From positions 1,729,387 through 1,793,386 of the forward strand of contig JANQAE010000001.1 in NCBI GenBank assembly GCA_024707225.1: 64,000 nt of DNA, given 5' to 3'. The stretch comes from Dokdonella sp. Its GTDB lineage: Bacteria > Pseudomonadota > Gammaproteobacteria > Xanthomonadales > Rhodanobacteraceae. The position numbers were made by a program, and so were the translations under genes. Under the pieces are notes generated by a model that saw only the letters and a program-made list of their open reading frames with translations, was not told the origin of the DNA and ran no database searches. Below are positions 49,753 through 58,784 of this stretch, in pieces (the stretch's first letter is position 1; the number at the start of each line of letters is the position of its first letter).

Positions 49753-51790
49753 GCCGAACTCCGTGAGTTGAAGGAATGGCGGTCCAGCGACACCGCGACC
49801 AGGGTGATGTCGTCGCGCTGCGCCAGCACGCCCTGATAGTCGGCCAGCCGCTGCGTCAGCGTCGCCGCGAGATCGGCCAGCGGCCGTGCCTGCGCGTCGC
49901 GCAGCCACTCGGCCAGGCGCGCCCGGCCGACCGCGAAGCCGCGGTCGCCGCCGTTCTGGTCGAGGATACCGTCGGTGAACAGATAGTGACGTTGTCCAGG
50001 TCGCAATGCGACCGGCTGGTTCGTGAAGTCCGCATCGGCCGGCGTGCGCCGGTAGCCGATGCTGTGGCGATCGCCCTTGAGCGCGAGCAGCGTGCCGTCG
50101 GCCTCGCCGATCCACAGACCGAGCTTGGCACCGGCGAACGTCGCGCGGCGGCGGCCCGGCGCCACGTGCAGCAGCGCCAGGTCCAGGCCGTTGTCGCCGC
50201 CGGCGCCGCGACCGCTCTCGAGCAGCGCGCGCAGGCCGCGGTTGAGATCGGCCAGGATCGCGGCGGGATCGTCCATGCCGCGTTCGGCGACCGCGCGATC
50301 GAGCAGGGCCTTGGCTGCCATCGTCATGCATGCGCCCGGCACGCCGTGGCCGGTGCAGTCGCCGACCGCGAGCAGACAGCCGTCCTCACCGTCGGCGTAC
50401 AGCGCGTAGAAGTCGCCGCCGACGACGTCGCGCGGCTGCCACAGCACCGCGCCGTCGTCGAACAATCGCGCGAACTCGGCCGGCTTGGCGAGCAGCGCGG
50501 TCTGGATCAGCCGCGCGTACTCGATGCTGTCCATGATCTTGCGGTTGCTGGCCTCGAGCAGCGCATTGGCACGCTGCAGCGCGTCGGTGCGCGCGGCGAC
50601 CTTGTCCTCGAGATTGTGCATGTAGTCGCCGATCGTCGCGGTCATCTCGTTGAACGAGGCGGTCAGCTGGCCTATCTCGTCGGGCCGGTCGACCGCCAGC
50701 GCGGTCGCGTAGTCACCGGACGCGACCTCGCGCGTGTGCCGCGTCAGCCGCGCCAGGCGCGCCAGCACCAGGCGGTTGAGCAGCCACGAGACGATCAGGA
50801 TCGTCGCCAGCAGCGCAACGCCGAGCACGACCAGGATCGGCCGGAACGTCTCGAGCCGCACGACCTCGGCCGGATCGACGACGACGATCGTCGCCCAGCG
50901 GATTTCCGGCAGGTAGCTGATCGCCGCGAGCCGGCGCCGGCCTTCGCGGTCAGGACGAGCTGCGCGTCGCCCGGTTTGCCGGCGCGCGCCAGCGCATCGA
51001 GCGCCGCGCGCAGCTGCGCGCGCTCGGCCTCGTCGGAGACCAGATCGTAGATCGTCTTGCGCAGCTGCTCGTCGCGCGTGGTCGCGTTGCTCTGGATCAG
51101 CGCGTCGTCCGGATGACCCTGCAGCGTGCCGGCGTCGTCGCTCAGCCACACCTCCACGCCCGGATCGACGCTGCGCACGATCTCGCGCAGGAACGCCGAC
51201 AGGTCCAGGCCGCTGCCGCCGACGCCGAGCTTGGTGCCGTCCTCGCCGCGCACGATCGCGTTGATCCACAGCTTGGTGACGCCCAGCTGCGGATTGTTGT
51301 CGACGTGCAGGTCGAAGCGGTCGACCTTCTGGATCGTCGCGAAGTACCAGGCCAGCGTCGGGTCGGCCGGATCGAGCCGGTAGCGCAGCTCGCGGCCGGC
51401 GAACTCGTTCTCGGCGTTGTTGAAGTAGTAGTTTCGCGAGCGGTCGATCGCGAAGAAGTAGCTGTGGTCGGCGAACAGCTCGCGATAGCTGTCCAGTTCG
51501 GCCAGCGCCAGACGGCGCAGTTCGGGATTCTCCTCGTCGGCGGCCCACTGCCGCAGCAGCGGCGAGGCGACCAGCTTCTGCGCGAGCACCAGCTCGCGCT
51601 GGATGCGCGCCAGGATGGCGCCGCGCGACTGGCTCGCGTACTGCTTGGCGTAGCCGGCGCCGAGGCTTTCGATGATGCCGTCGGCGACGCGCAGGAAGCC
51701 GGCCACCGACAGCGCGCCGACGCCGAAAAAGACGCCGACGACCAGCAGCAGGAAGCGGCCGCGCAGGCTCGAGAACCGCGCCGCGCTCAC
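49749..51790 (-). CDS. siaA: SiaA family PP2C-type phosphatase with sensor and HAMP domains, with a frameshift
   Basis: Membrane sensor phosphatase of the Sia switch, about 680 residues when repaired. Order: TM helix (about 12-33), a periplasmic Cache-like domain (about 40-300), a second TM helix (LVVLGVALLATILIVSWLL), HAMP (RLARLTRHTREVASGDYATALAV), a coiled coil, and the SpoIIE/PP2C domain (QPRDVVGGDFYALY, AVGDCTGHGVPGACMTMAA, LFTDGILDQNGGD, DDITLVAVSL). Metal aspartates are intact. One base is missing near 50940 (GGCCGGCGCCGG), shifting VLTAKA out of frame from RRRLAAISYLPEIRWA. GTG at 51790 overlaps the upstream stop. Confidence 0.9.
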
Positions 51791-52536
51791 GGCAACACCC
51801 GCTTGAGCATCAGCTGCGGCACGCTGACCGCGAGCGCGTCGTTGCGGTGGTAGTACCACTCCAGACCCGCATACCAGCGGCCGGGCCGACCACCGAGACC
51901 GCGGCCGACGTCGTTGAGCAGGCGCGGCTGGAACACCACGTCGGTGCCGTCGCGGTCGGTGCCGGCCAGATCGAGGAAGCCTTCGCTCGACCAGCCCGAA
52001 TCGGCATCGCCGAGCACGGCGCTCCAGAACACCGTCAGCTGCGCGGTCGGCCGGTTGACGGTGTCGTCGCGCCAGTACAGGTTGGCGCCGAACGCGGTGA
52101 ATCCGGGCAGTGCGAAATCGGCGCCGAAGCCGATCAGGCCGGCGCGGAAGCCGTCGTCGCCGGCGTCGACCTGGCCGGCCAGGTAGACCGCGCGCAGCGC
52201 GCCCTCGCCCGGGTCGCCGCGCCCGAGTCGCAGGCGCGGCTGCCATTCGGCGTAGACCTGGCTCGAGCGGTCGCGGCGGGCGCCGCCGAAATCGACCAGC
52301 CGGCCGCCGTTGACGTCGACGAACAGGAAGCTGTCACCCCAGTCGCGGACGCTGAGCGTCTCGAACGTGAACGTGGCGAGGCCGCCACCGCCCGCGTTCG
52401 CGCCGGTGTAGCGATCGTCGAATCCGTGACCGTAGAGCAGCTGGACGTTGCTGCTGTCCCAATCGCTGGCGATCGCCGTGCCGAGACTGCCGGCCAGCCA
52501 TGCGCACGCCAGCGATGCGCCGGCCCGTAGAACCAT
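51787..52536 (-). CDS. Tsx-like outer-membrane channel protein
   Basis: Outer-membrane beta-barrel, 249 residues, with a signal peptide (cleavage near AIA-SD, residue 23). Alternating hydrophobic strands and the segments SSNVQLLYGHGFDD, ATFTFETLSVRDWGDSFLFVDV and the C-terminal YAGLEWYYHRND...PQLMLKRVL resemble nucleoside-specific channel Tsx/DUF5020 proteins. It is the first gene of the sia operon and overlaps siaA by 4 bp, so a link between nutrient uptake and the switch is possible but inferred. Confidence 0.78.
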   Translation of the reverse strand: MVLRAGASLACAWLAGSLGTAIASDWDSSNVQLLYGHGFDDRYTGANAGGGGLATFTFETLSVRDWGDSFLFVDVNGGRLVDFGGARRDRSSQVYAEWQPRLRLGRGDPGEGALRAVYLAGQVDAGDDGFRAGLIGFGADFALPGFTAFGANLYWRDDTVNRPTAQLTVFWSAVLGDADSGWSSEGFLDLAGTDRDGTDVVFQPRLLNDVGRGLGGRPGRWYAGLEWYYHRNDALAVSVPQLMLKRVLP

Positions 52537-52587
52537 CGATTGCCCCCGAGGAGCCTGGCCGCTTCAGGTCGGCCCTGCGCTCGGCCA

Positions 52588-52603
52588 TGCAAGGCACACG
52601 CCA
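52588..52603 (-). promoter_or_regulatory. Candidate sigma-54 promoter of the tsx-like/siaABCD operon
   Basis: On the minus strand TGGCGTGTGCCTTGCA places GG and GC exactly 12 bases apart, the -24/-12 pattern of RpoN promoters (TGGCACG-N4-TTGC[A/T]), with two mismatches at the less conserved positions. The start would be near 52577, about 40 bases before the first ATG. Confidence 0.55.
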
Positions 52604-52713
52604 ACGTGAGAGAGCGTGAGCGGCCGCGCCCTGCGGTGATTGCGGCAGCCGGCGCGGCGGCGGCGTCGCGCAACCGCTGTCAGGTCCTGACGCTCAAGCG
52701 CCGGCGCGGCGAC

Positions 52714-54135
52714 TCAGCGGCCGAGCCGGACCAGCTCGAGCAGACGGCCGGTGATCGACTGCACCGCGAACGCATCGATGCCGCCGGCCGGGCTGTTGGC
52801 CATCGCGATGACGACGTACGGGTCCTCGCCGGCGTTCTCGAGCATCCAGGCGTGTGTCAGCACGTGGTCGCCGGCACCGGAGGCGAGACTGCCGCCCTTG
52901 TACCAGACCCGGTCCCAGCCACCGCGCACGTCCGGCTGCGCGACCTGTGCGCCGAGTGCCGCGTCGACCGTCGCCAGGGCCTCGGACCCCTGCGGCAGCC
53001 GGCGCAGCTGGCCGAACGCGCAGCAGACGTCCAGCGCACTGGCGCGCCAGGTGCCGCCGGTCAGCAGGTCGGTGTGGAAGTACGCGCCGCCGCTGTTCGG
53101 GCCGAGCGGCTCGATCCGCTCGGTCAGGAACTGCTGCTTGTAGGCCTGGCTGCCCTGCACGTAGCCCAGCGCCTCGGCCAGCGGGAACGAGCGGAACAGG
53201 TGGAACTGCTCGCTGATGTTGAGGAACGGCAGCAGCAGGTCCGGCTCGGTGACCCCGTAGGCGCCGACGACCTCGCTCAGCGCGGCGCGACCGACGCGTT
53301 CGTGCAGCAGGTCGGTCGCGGTGTTGTCGCTGATGCCGATCATCAGCGTCGCCAGTTCGGCCACCGTGAACGGCGTGCCGACCGGCTCGGCATTGATCGT
53401 GCCGCCCGGCGCGATCTCCGAGGCGACCATCGGCAGCGATTCGGCCGAGGCGATCGGTCCGGCCGCGATGCCGCGGCCGAGCGCGCCGAGCACCCAGATC
53501 TTGAACACCGATGCGGTCGCGCGCGGCGCATCGGCCTGATGGCCGTCGATCGCGCTGCAGGCGCCGTCGGCGCCGATGCGACCGACCAGCAGTGCCGGGT
53601 TCGAGGACAGCGTCGCGAACTTGGCGACCGCCTGGCTCATCGTCAGCGTGCGGTCGACCGGATACTGCACGCTGCCGCCGTAGCTGCTGACGCCGAACAG
53701 CGTGATCCGGCCGCCGCCGGTGTAGCGCGTGCCGAACGAGACGAAGCCCGACGGCGGGCCGCTGCCGGGTGAGTCGATCACGACGGTCGCGCGGACCGGC
53801 GTCACGCCGATCACGTCGGTGATGCGCGCGTTCGGATAGCTGGTGCGGACCGCGTCGATGAACGCGCGCGTGGTCTCGGCCGAGGTCTGCGCGAGCCAGG
53901 CCGGATCGAAATGCGCATCGACCTCGGCGATCGTCGTGGTCTGGCCGGCGGCCAGTTCGCCGATCAGCCAGCGCAGCTGGTCGGCGGCCGGCCCCGGCGG
54001 CAGCTCGAAGTGGCCGTCCACGAGCGGGAACAGCGGCGCGATCGACGGCGGCTCGAAACCGTCGACGAACAGCGGCCGCCCCTGCGAGGACGCCGCGACC
54101 AGCAGACCGAACAACACCCCGATGCCACGATTCAT
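52714..54135 (-). CDS. Class A beta-lactamase-like serine hydrolase, exported
   Basis: A 473-residue exported protein. Motifs of class A enzymes are present: S209-x-x-K212 (TASVFKIWVL), S269-D-N271 (GISDNTATDLL) and K-G-G (WYKGGS) near the end. A cystatin-like or ketosteroid-type N-terminal domain (about 45-130) precedes it, as in ORF12-like proteins of the clavulanate cluster. After the signal peptide comes PLFVDGFEPP (21-30), the (I/L)FxDGFE motif seen at C-termini elsewhere. ATG at 54135 has GGAG seven bases upstream. Antibiotic hydrolysis is not implied. Confidence 0.86.
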   Translation of the reverse strand: MNRGIGVLFGLLVAASSQGRPLFVDGFEPPSIAPLFPLVDGHFELPPGPAADQLRWLIGELAAGQTTTIAEVDAHFDPAWLAQTSAETTRAFIDAVRTSYPNARITDVIGVTPVRATVVIDSPGSGPPSGFVSFGTRYTGGGRITLFGVSSYGGSVQYPVDRTLTMSQAVAKFATLSSNPALLVGRIGADGACSAIDGHQADAPRATASVFKIWVLGALGRGIAAGPIASAESLPMVASEIAPGGTINAEPVGTPFTVAELATLMIGISDNTATDLLHERVGRAALSEVVGAYGVTEPDLLLPFLNISEQFHLFRSFPLAEALGYVQGSQAYKQQFLTERIEPLGPNSGGAYFHTDLLTGGTWRASALDVCCAFGQLRRLPQGSEALATVDAALGAQVAQPDVRGGWDRVWYKGGSLASGAGDHVLTHAWMLENAGEDPYVVIAMANSPAGGIDAFAVQSITGRLLELVRLGR

Positions 54136-54314
54136 GCGCGCTCTCCGGACAGGCCGACCCCGGCCACGGCGCGGATCGCCGGCGGGTCTGCTGTCCATGG
54201 CGCGAAACCGCGGCCGATCGGCTCACGCCGGCGCGCCGCGGCCCGACACGGCCGCGCAGCGGCTCCGGTCACGCGATCGCAGCGTGAGGGGGACCGGCAG
54301 CCGAAGCCGCCCCC

Positions 54315-54580
54315 TCAGCGCAGCTGGCTGTCCTTGCTGCGCGGCGGTTGTAGCCGCTGAAGACGGCCTGCTCGCGATCGTGCGCTTCCTGGCAGGCGAC
54401 GCACAGGCGCACGCCGGGCACGGCCTGGCGCCGCGCCTCGGGGATCGTAGCCTCGCATGCCTCGCAGGCGAGCAGGCTGGCGCCGCGCGGCAGCTGGCTG
54501 CGCGCGCGTTCGATCGCGTCCTTGACGGTCGCGTCGATCTGGTCCTGTACGGCACCGTCGCCTGCCCAGCCGGTCGCCAT
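54315..54580 (-). CDS. ybiI: YbiI-type DksA/TraR zinc-finger protein, with a frameshift
   Basis: Small C4 zinc-finger protein of the DksA/TraR family, 88 residues when repaired, as in YbiI. It begins GWAGDGAVQDQIDATVKDAIERARSQLP. The zinc ligands are C39, C42, C60 and C63 (CEAC ... CVAC). One base is missing near 54343, so NRR should continue GSKDSQLR to the stop at 54315. Its target is unknown. Confidence 0.88.
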
Positions 54581-54775
54581 CGCCTGTCTCCGTCATGCCT
54601 CGCCGCGACGTCGCGGCCGATCGACAACATGGCACCGGCACCGGTGAAGTCAAGCCGGGCGCGACTCTTCCACGGCACCCCGGGCCGTCGCCGCGGCGCA
54701 TGCGATGCGCGCCCGCGCCGCTGCGAGGCGGGTGCTGTGCATCGAGCTGAACACGCGCTGTTCATGCACGTGAAC

Positions 54776-54791
54776 CGTGATAGCGATCACG
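54776..54791 (+). promoter_or_regulatory. Candidate CRP/Clp binding site
   Basis: CGTGATAGCGATCACG has perfect 6-bp arms and fits the CRP-type core GTGA-N6-TCAC. It lies 88 bp before the ATG of the beta-helix gene at 54879, in a 298-bp gap that shows no other feature. Confidence 0.5.
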
Positions 54792-54878
54792 CCGCGACTC
54801 CGTTCTCTGGAAGCAACCGCGCAGGACGCGCCGTACGGCGAAGCGCGGTGACCTTCTAGACACCCGGGAGAAAACCTC

Positions 54879-56341
54879 ATGTTCGTGCGTTCCATGCTCT
54901 TCGCCGCCCTGACCGGCGGCGCCTCGATGGCCGCTGCGGCCACCTTCACCGTGTCCAACCTCGCCGACGGCGGCGCCGGCAGTCTGCGCGACGCCGTCGC
55001 CCAGGCCAATGCCGCGCCGGGCGCCGACACGATCGTCTTCCAGCCCGGCCTGGCCGGCACGATCGCGCTGGCGAGCGGCCAGATCACGATCAACGACAGC
55101 GTGACGATCGCCGGCCCCGGCAAGCACCTCGTGCGCATCGACGCGGCCGGCACCAGCCGCGTGTTCCAGCTCGACAATCCGAATGGCCAGCCGAAGACGT
55201 TCGCGATCTCCAGCCTGTCGGTGAGCGGCGGTGCGATCAACGGCGGCGGCCAGGACAGCGGCGGCGGCCTGTTCTACGAGGACTCCGGCAGCGACCAGAT
55301 CACGCTGAGCGACATGGCCTTCAACGCCAATACGGCCGGCCGCAAGGGCGGCGCGATCAGCGTCAGCGGCGCCGGGCTGCGCCTGGTCCGCGTCGACCTG
55401 ATCGACAACCACGCGCGCGACGGCTTCCAGCCGTCCGGCGGCGCGCTCTACTACGACCGCGGCCTGGTGCAGCTCGAGCACTGCCGCGTGATCGGCAACA
55501 CCGCCGAACTCAACGCCGGCGGCATCCGCCTGTCCTCGCCGGGCGTCAGCGCGATCATCAGCGACAGCCTGATCCAGGACAACACCGCCACGCACACCGG
55601 CGGCGGCATCCTGGCCGACCGCATGAACCAGCTGACGATCGCGCGCAGCGCCTTCGTCGGCAACGTCACCGGCCAGCCCTACGGCGGTGCTCTGTACCTG
55701 GCCGCCGTGACCGACGCCGGCTCGCCGCAGAACGTGATCGAGAACACCACGTTCTCGGACAACCGCTCGCTGCACGACAGCGGCCGCGCAGCGCGCTGGC
55801 GCTGTGGAGCGGCAACCTGACGCTGCGCAACAGCACGATCGCCAACAACAAGACCGGTCCGCAGACCGCGCCGACCGGCAACGCCGGCGGTGCCGTGTGG
55901 GTCGGCAACGGCGCGACGACGCGGCTGACCCTGCAGAGCACGCTGTTCGCCGGCAATACCCACGGCAACCTCGGCGGCCGCTCGGACCTGACGCGCCTGC
56001 AGGGCAATCCGGACGGTCTGCTCGACGCCGATCACAACGCGTTCGAGACGATGCCCGACGCCGGCACGATCAACGGCCTCAACCAGGCCAATCTGTTCGC
56101 GATCAATGCACAGCTGCAGCCGCTGACGACCTCGCACGGCCGCGGCTTCGTGCCGCTGCACCCGATCGCCAGGACCAGTCCGGTCGTCGACCAGGGCATC
56201 AACCCGGGCAGCCTGCCCAACGACCAGCGCGGCCCCGGCTTCCACCGTGCGTTCTCGTGGCCGAACAATCCGAACGGCGTGCCGGACATCGGCGCGTACG
56301 AGCTCTACGGCGACACGATCTTCCGCAACGGCTTCGAATGA
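54879..56341 (+). CDS. Secreted right-handed beta-helix protein ending IFRNGFE, with a frameshift
   Basis: Exported repeat protein, about 487 residues when repaired. A signal peptide (to about residue 21) is followed by FTVSNLADGGAGSLRDAVAQANAAPGADTIVFQPGLAGTI, the usual opening of these helices, and many NTA..GGG and DNTATHTGGG turns. One base is missing near 55785-55795; the frame then continues SALALWSGNLTLRNSTIANN to PDIGAYELYGDTIFRNGFE. Choice-of-anchor Q-type wording applies; function is unknown. ATG follows GGGAG. A candidate CRP-type site lies upstream and tandem hairpins downstream. Confidence 0.85.
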
Positions 56342-56342
56342 T

Positions 56343-56389
56343 CGAGCCGGCCTGACCGGCTCGGCGCCCGGCACCTCGCGTGCCGGGCG
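56343..56389 (+). terminator. Tandem terminator hairpins after the beta-helix gene
   Basis: Two adjacent stems follow the stop codon: CGAGCCGG/CCGGCTCG (56343-56363, 8 bp) and CGCCCGGCAC/GTGCCGGGCG (56365-56389, 10 bp, loop CTCGC). The second is followed by TCGTGTGTGG, a weak T-rich tail. Confidence 0.65.
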
Positions 56390-56763
56390 TCGTGTGTGGA
56401 GACGTCCACATCGAGGTCGCCGCCGCTCCGCCACGACCACGGCCGGCGGATCTTCGGTGCGACATCGCGGGTCCGCGGCGACGCCGACGCTCGACGGTGG
56501 CGCCGCGCGCCGTCCGAGCGGCGACCGCCGGTGCGTCTCCTGCGCTGCGTTCCGGAACCGGACGATCCGCGCGCAGGTGTCCGTTCGATCGACGCGTCCG
56601 GGTCCTGCGGCGTACGCACGCGCCACGCCATCGAGTCGACCCGGCGAGGGGCGGCCGAGCGGACCGTCGAGGCACGATCGGTTAGAATGCGCGCCGGGTG
56701 CCACGGCCGTCGCCGCCGGCAGGACCAGCGCAGGTCGGGCCGCCGCGCGGAGTGCCCGTGCCG
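56390..56763. other. Non-coding stretch before nhaA
   Basis: About 370 bases with no supported ORF. TAGAAT at 56683-56688 is a plausible -10 for nhaA, with no good -35. Nothing else is seen. Confidence 0.4.
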
Positions 56764-58083
56764 ATGTCCGATCCGATCCCATCCTTCGTGTTCTCGCGTA
56801 CCCGCCGCGTCGCCGAGCGCGCCGCGCTCGCGCTGGAGCGTTTCCTCCACGTCGAGGCCGCCAGCGGCATCGTGCTGCTGATAGCCGCCGCGCTCGCGCT
56901 GGTCTGGGCCAATTCGCCCGCCGCCGATCGCTACCATGCACTGTGGCATCTGCCGCTGACGCTCGGCATCGGCGAGTGGATCCACGTGCAGTCACTGCAT
57001 TTCTGGATCAACGACGGCCTGATGACGGTGTTCTTCCTCGTCGTCGGCATGGAGATCCGGCGCGAGATGCACGACGGCGCGCTGTCCAATCTGCGGCTCG
57101 CGGCGCTGCCGATCGCCGCGGCGCTCGGCGGCGTCGTGGCGCCGGCACTGATCTACGTGGCGTTCAACGCCGTGGCGCCGACGCATGCGGGCTGGGCGAT
57201 ACCGACCGCGACCGACATCGCCTTCGCGGTCGGCGTGCTCGCCCTGCTCGGCCGCCGCGTCCCGGCCAACGTGCGCGTGTTCCTGCTGGCGCTGGCGATC
57301 ATCGACGACATCGTCGCGGTGCTGATCATCGCGCTGTTCTACTCGGGCGGCCTGGATCCGGGCGGTCTCGCGATCGCGGTCGCCGGCGTCGGCCTCGTGC
57401 TGGCGCTGCGTGCGTTCGGCGCCGGCTCGGCCTGGGCCTACGTGCTGCCCGGCGCGGTGATCTGGATCGGCCTGTTGCGGCTCGGCGTGCATCCGACGCT
57501 GTCCGGCGTCGTGCTCGGCCTGATGACGCCGGTACTGCCGGTTCGCCGCCGGCGCGGCGCGGACGCTCCGGTCGCAGCGGGGACGGACGCCGCGACCGAC
57601 GCGCAGCATGCGAGCCCGGAGTTCGAGGAAGCGCCCGTCACACGCGTGCAGCGCACACTGCATCCCTGGGTCGCCTACGGCGTGATGCCGCTGTTCGCGC
57701 TCGCCAACGCAGGCGTCAGCCTCGGCGGCATCGACCTCGGCGCACCGGCTGCGCATTCGGTGCTGCTCGGCGTGCTGCTGGGCCTGGTCGTCGGCAAGCC
57801 GATCGGCATCGTCGCGGTCAGCTGGCTCGCGGTCCGGCTCGGCGGCGCGCGCCTGCCGCCGGGCGTGACCTGGGGCGGGGTGTGGCTGATCGGCCTGCTC
57901 GCCGGCATCGGCTTCACGATGTCGATCTTCGTCGCGATGCTCGCATTCGACGATGCCGCCCTGCTCGCCGCGGCCAAGCTCGGCGTGCTGCTGGCCTCGG
58001 TGATCGCGGCCTGCATCGGCCTGGGCTGGGGCTGGTTGCATCTGCGCAATCGGACCGACGTCATGCGCACCGGCACGGCCTGA
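56764..58083 (+). CDS. nhaA: Na+/H+ antiporter NhaA
   Basis: Inner-membrane antiporter that exports Na+ against H+ uptake at alkaline pH. It has 439 residues and about 12 helices. The key segments are [40 protein letters not shown] with the ion-binding aspartate region, [18 protein letters not shown] with the Asp pair, and [15 protein letters not shown] near the end. ATG at 56764 is used; GTG at 56758 has a better-placed GGAG and adds two residues. A cytoplasmic loop (about 260-300) is longer and more charged than usual. Confidence 0.95.
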   Translation: MSDPIPSFVFSRTRRVAERAALALERFLHVEAASGIVLLIAAALALVWANSPAADRYHALWHLPLTLGIGEWIHVQSLHFWINDGLMTVFFLVVGMEIRREMHDGALSNLRLAALPIAAALGGVVAPALIYVAFNAVAPTHAGWAIPTATDIAFAVGVLALLGRRVPANVRVFLLALAIIDDIVAVLIIALFYSGGLDPGGLAIAVAGVGLVLALRAFGAGSAWAYVLPGAVIWIGLLRLGVHPTLSGVVLGLMTPVLPVRRRRGADAPVAAGTDAATDAQHASPEFEEAPVTRVQRTLHPWVAYGVMPLFALANAGVSLGGIDLGAPAAHSVLLGVLLGLVVGKPIGIVAVSWLAVRLGGARLPPGVTWGGVWLIGLLAGIGFTMSIFVAMLAFDDAALLAAAKLGVLLASVIAACIGLGWGWLHLRNRTDVMRTGTA

Positions 58084-58432
58084 GCATCACCGCAGCGCGC
58101 TCCGACACATGGCGTCGCCGGCCGCCCACCGGTCGGCCGGCGCGCGGCGCCTGCAGGTTCGCAGCGCCGAGGGCCGATGTCCGCGTGACCGTCCGCGACG
58201 CGCGGCGATCGCCCGGGCCCGCCGGCGCCGCCGCCTCTGCAACGCGCGCCTTCGGAACGGCAGGCACGCGCGTCCACGTGGCGACCGGATTCTCGCCGGG
58301 CGACCCGGAGTCGCGGCACTGTCCCGGTCGCGGCGGTGCATCCGCGCATCACCGTCGCCGGCAACGGGCCCGGCTGCGCGCGGCGCTGTGCACCGGCTAC
58401 GATGACGGCCGCCCGCATGCCGCTCCGCCGCG
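58084..58432. other. Non-coding stretch between nhaA and the GIY-YIG gene
   Basis: About 350 bases with no ORF, RNA or repeat I can support. TACGAT at 58398-58403 could be a -10 for the GIY-YIG gene. Confidence 0.3.
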
Positions 58433-58726
58433 ATGAACGCCACCGATCCGCCGCATCGCCCGTGGTTTCTGTATCTGATCGAATGCCGCAACGGCGCCTA
58501 TTACGCCGGCATCGCGATCGACGTGGAGAAGCGCTACGCGGCACATCTGCGCGGCACCGGCGCGCGCTATACGCGCGCCCATCCTCCGTTGCGTCTGCTC
58601 GGCTGCCGCCCCTACCCGGACCGTGCATCGGCCTCGCGCGCCGAATGGCGCATCAAGCAGCTGCCGCGCTCGGCCAAGCTCGCGTATCTGCACGATGCGA
58701 CCGACGACGCGGCACCGCCGGCGTGA
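58433..58726 (+). CDS. GIY-YIG domain protein (YhbQ/UPF0213-like)
   Basis: A 97-residue single-domain protein. The GIY-YIG core reads [14 protein letters not shown] (14-27) followed by [18 protein letters not shown] and a C-terminal [22 protein letters not shown] helix, with Arg and Glu in catalytic positions. Relatives are small DNA-cutting or repair-linked nucleases; no activity can be claimed. It converges with the GNAT gene. Confidence 0.9.
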   Translation: MNATDPPHRPWFLYLIECRNGAYYAGIAIDVEKRYAAHLRGTGARYTRAHPPLRLLGCRPYPDRASASRAEWRIKQLPRSAKLAYLHDATDDAAPPA

Positions 58727-58784
58727 GCACGCCGATCGACATCGCGGCCGGCCGACGCCGGCCCGCGCGCAGATGCGCCGGCCG

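Noticed and set aside
54269..54580. 103-residue reading of the YbiI-type gene
   Set aside because: Its last 25 residues do not fit the family; the alternative frame gives the expected GSKDSQLR end, so the longer frame is a result of the indel.
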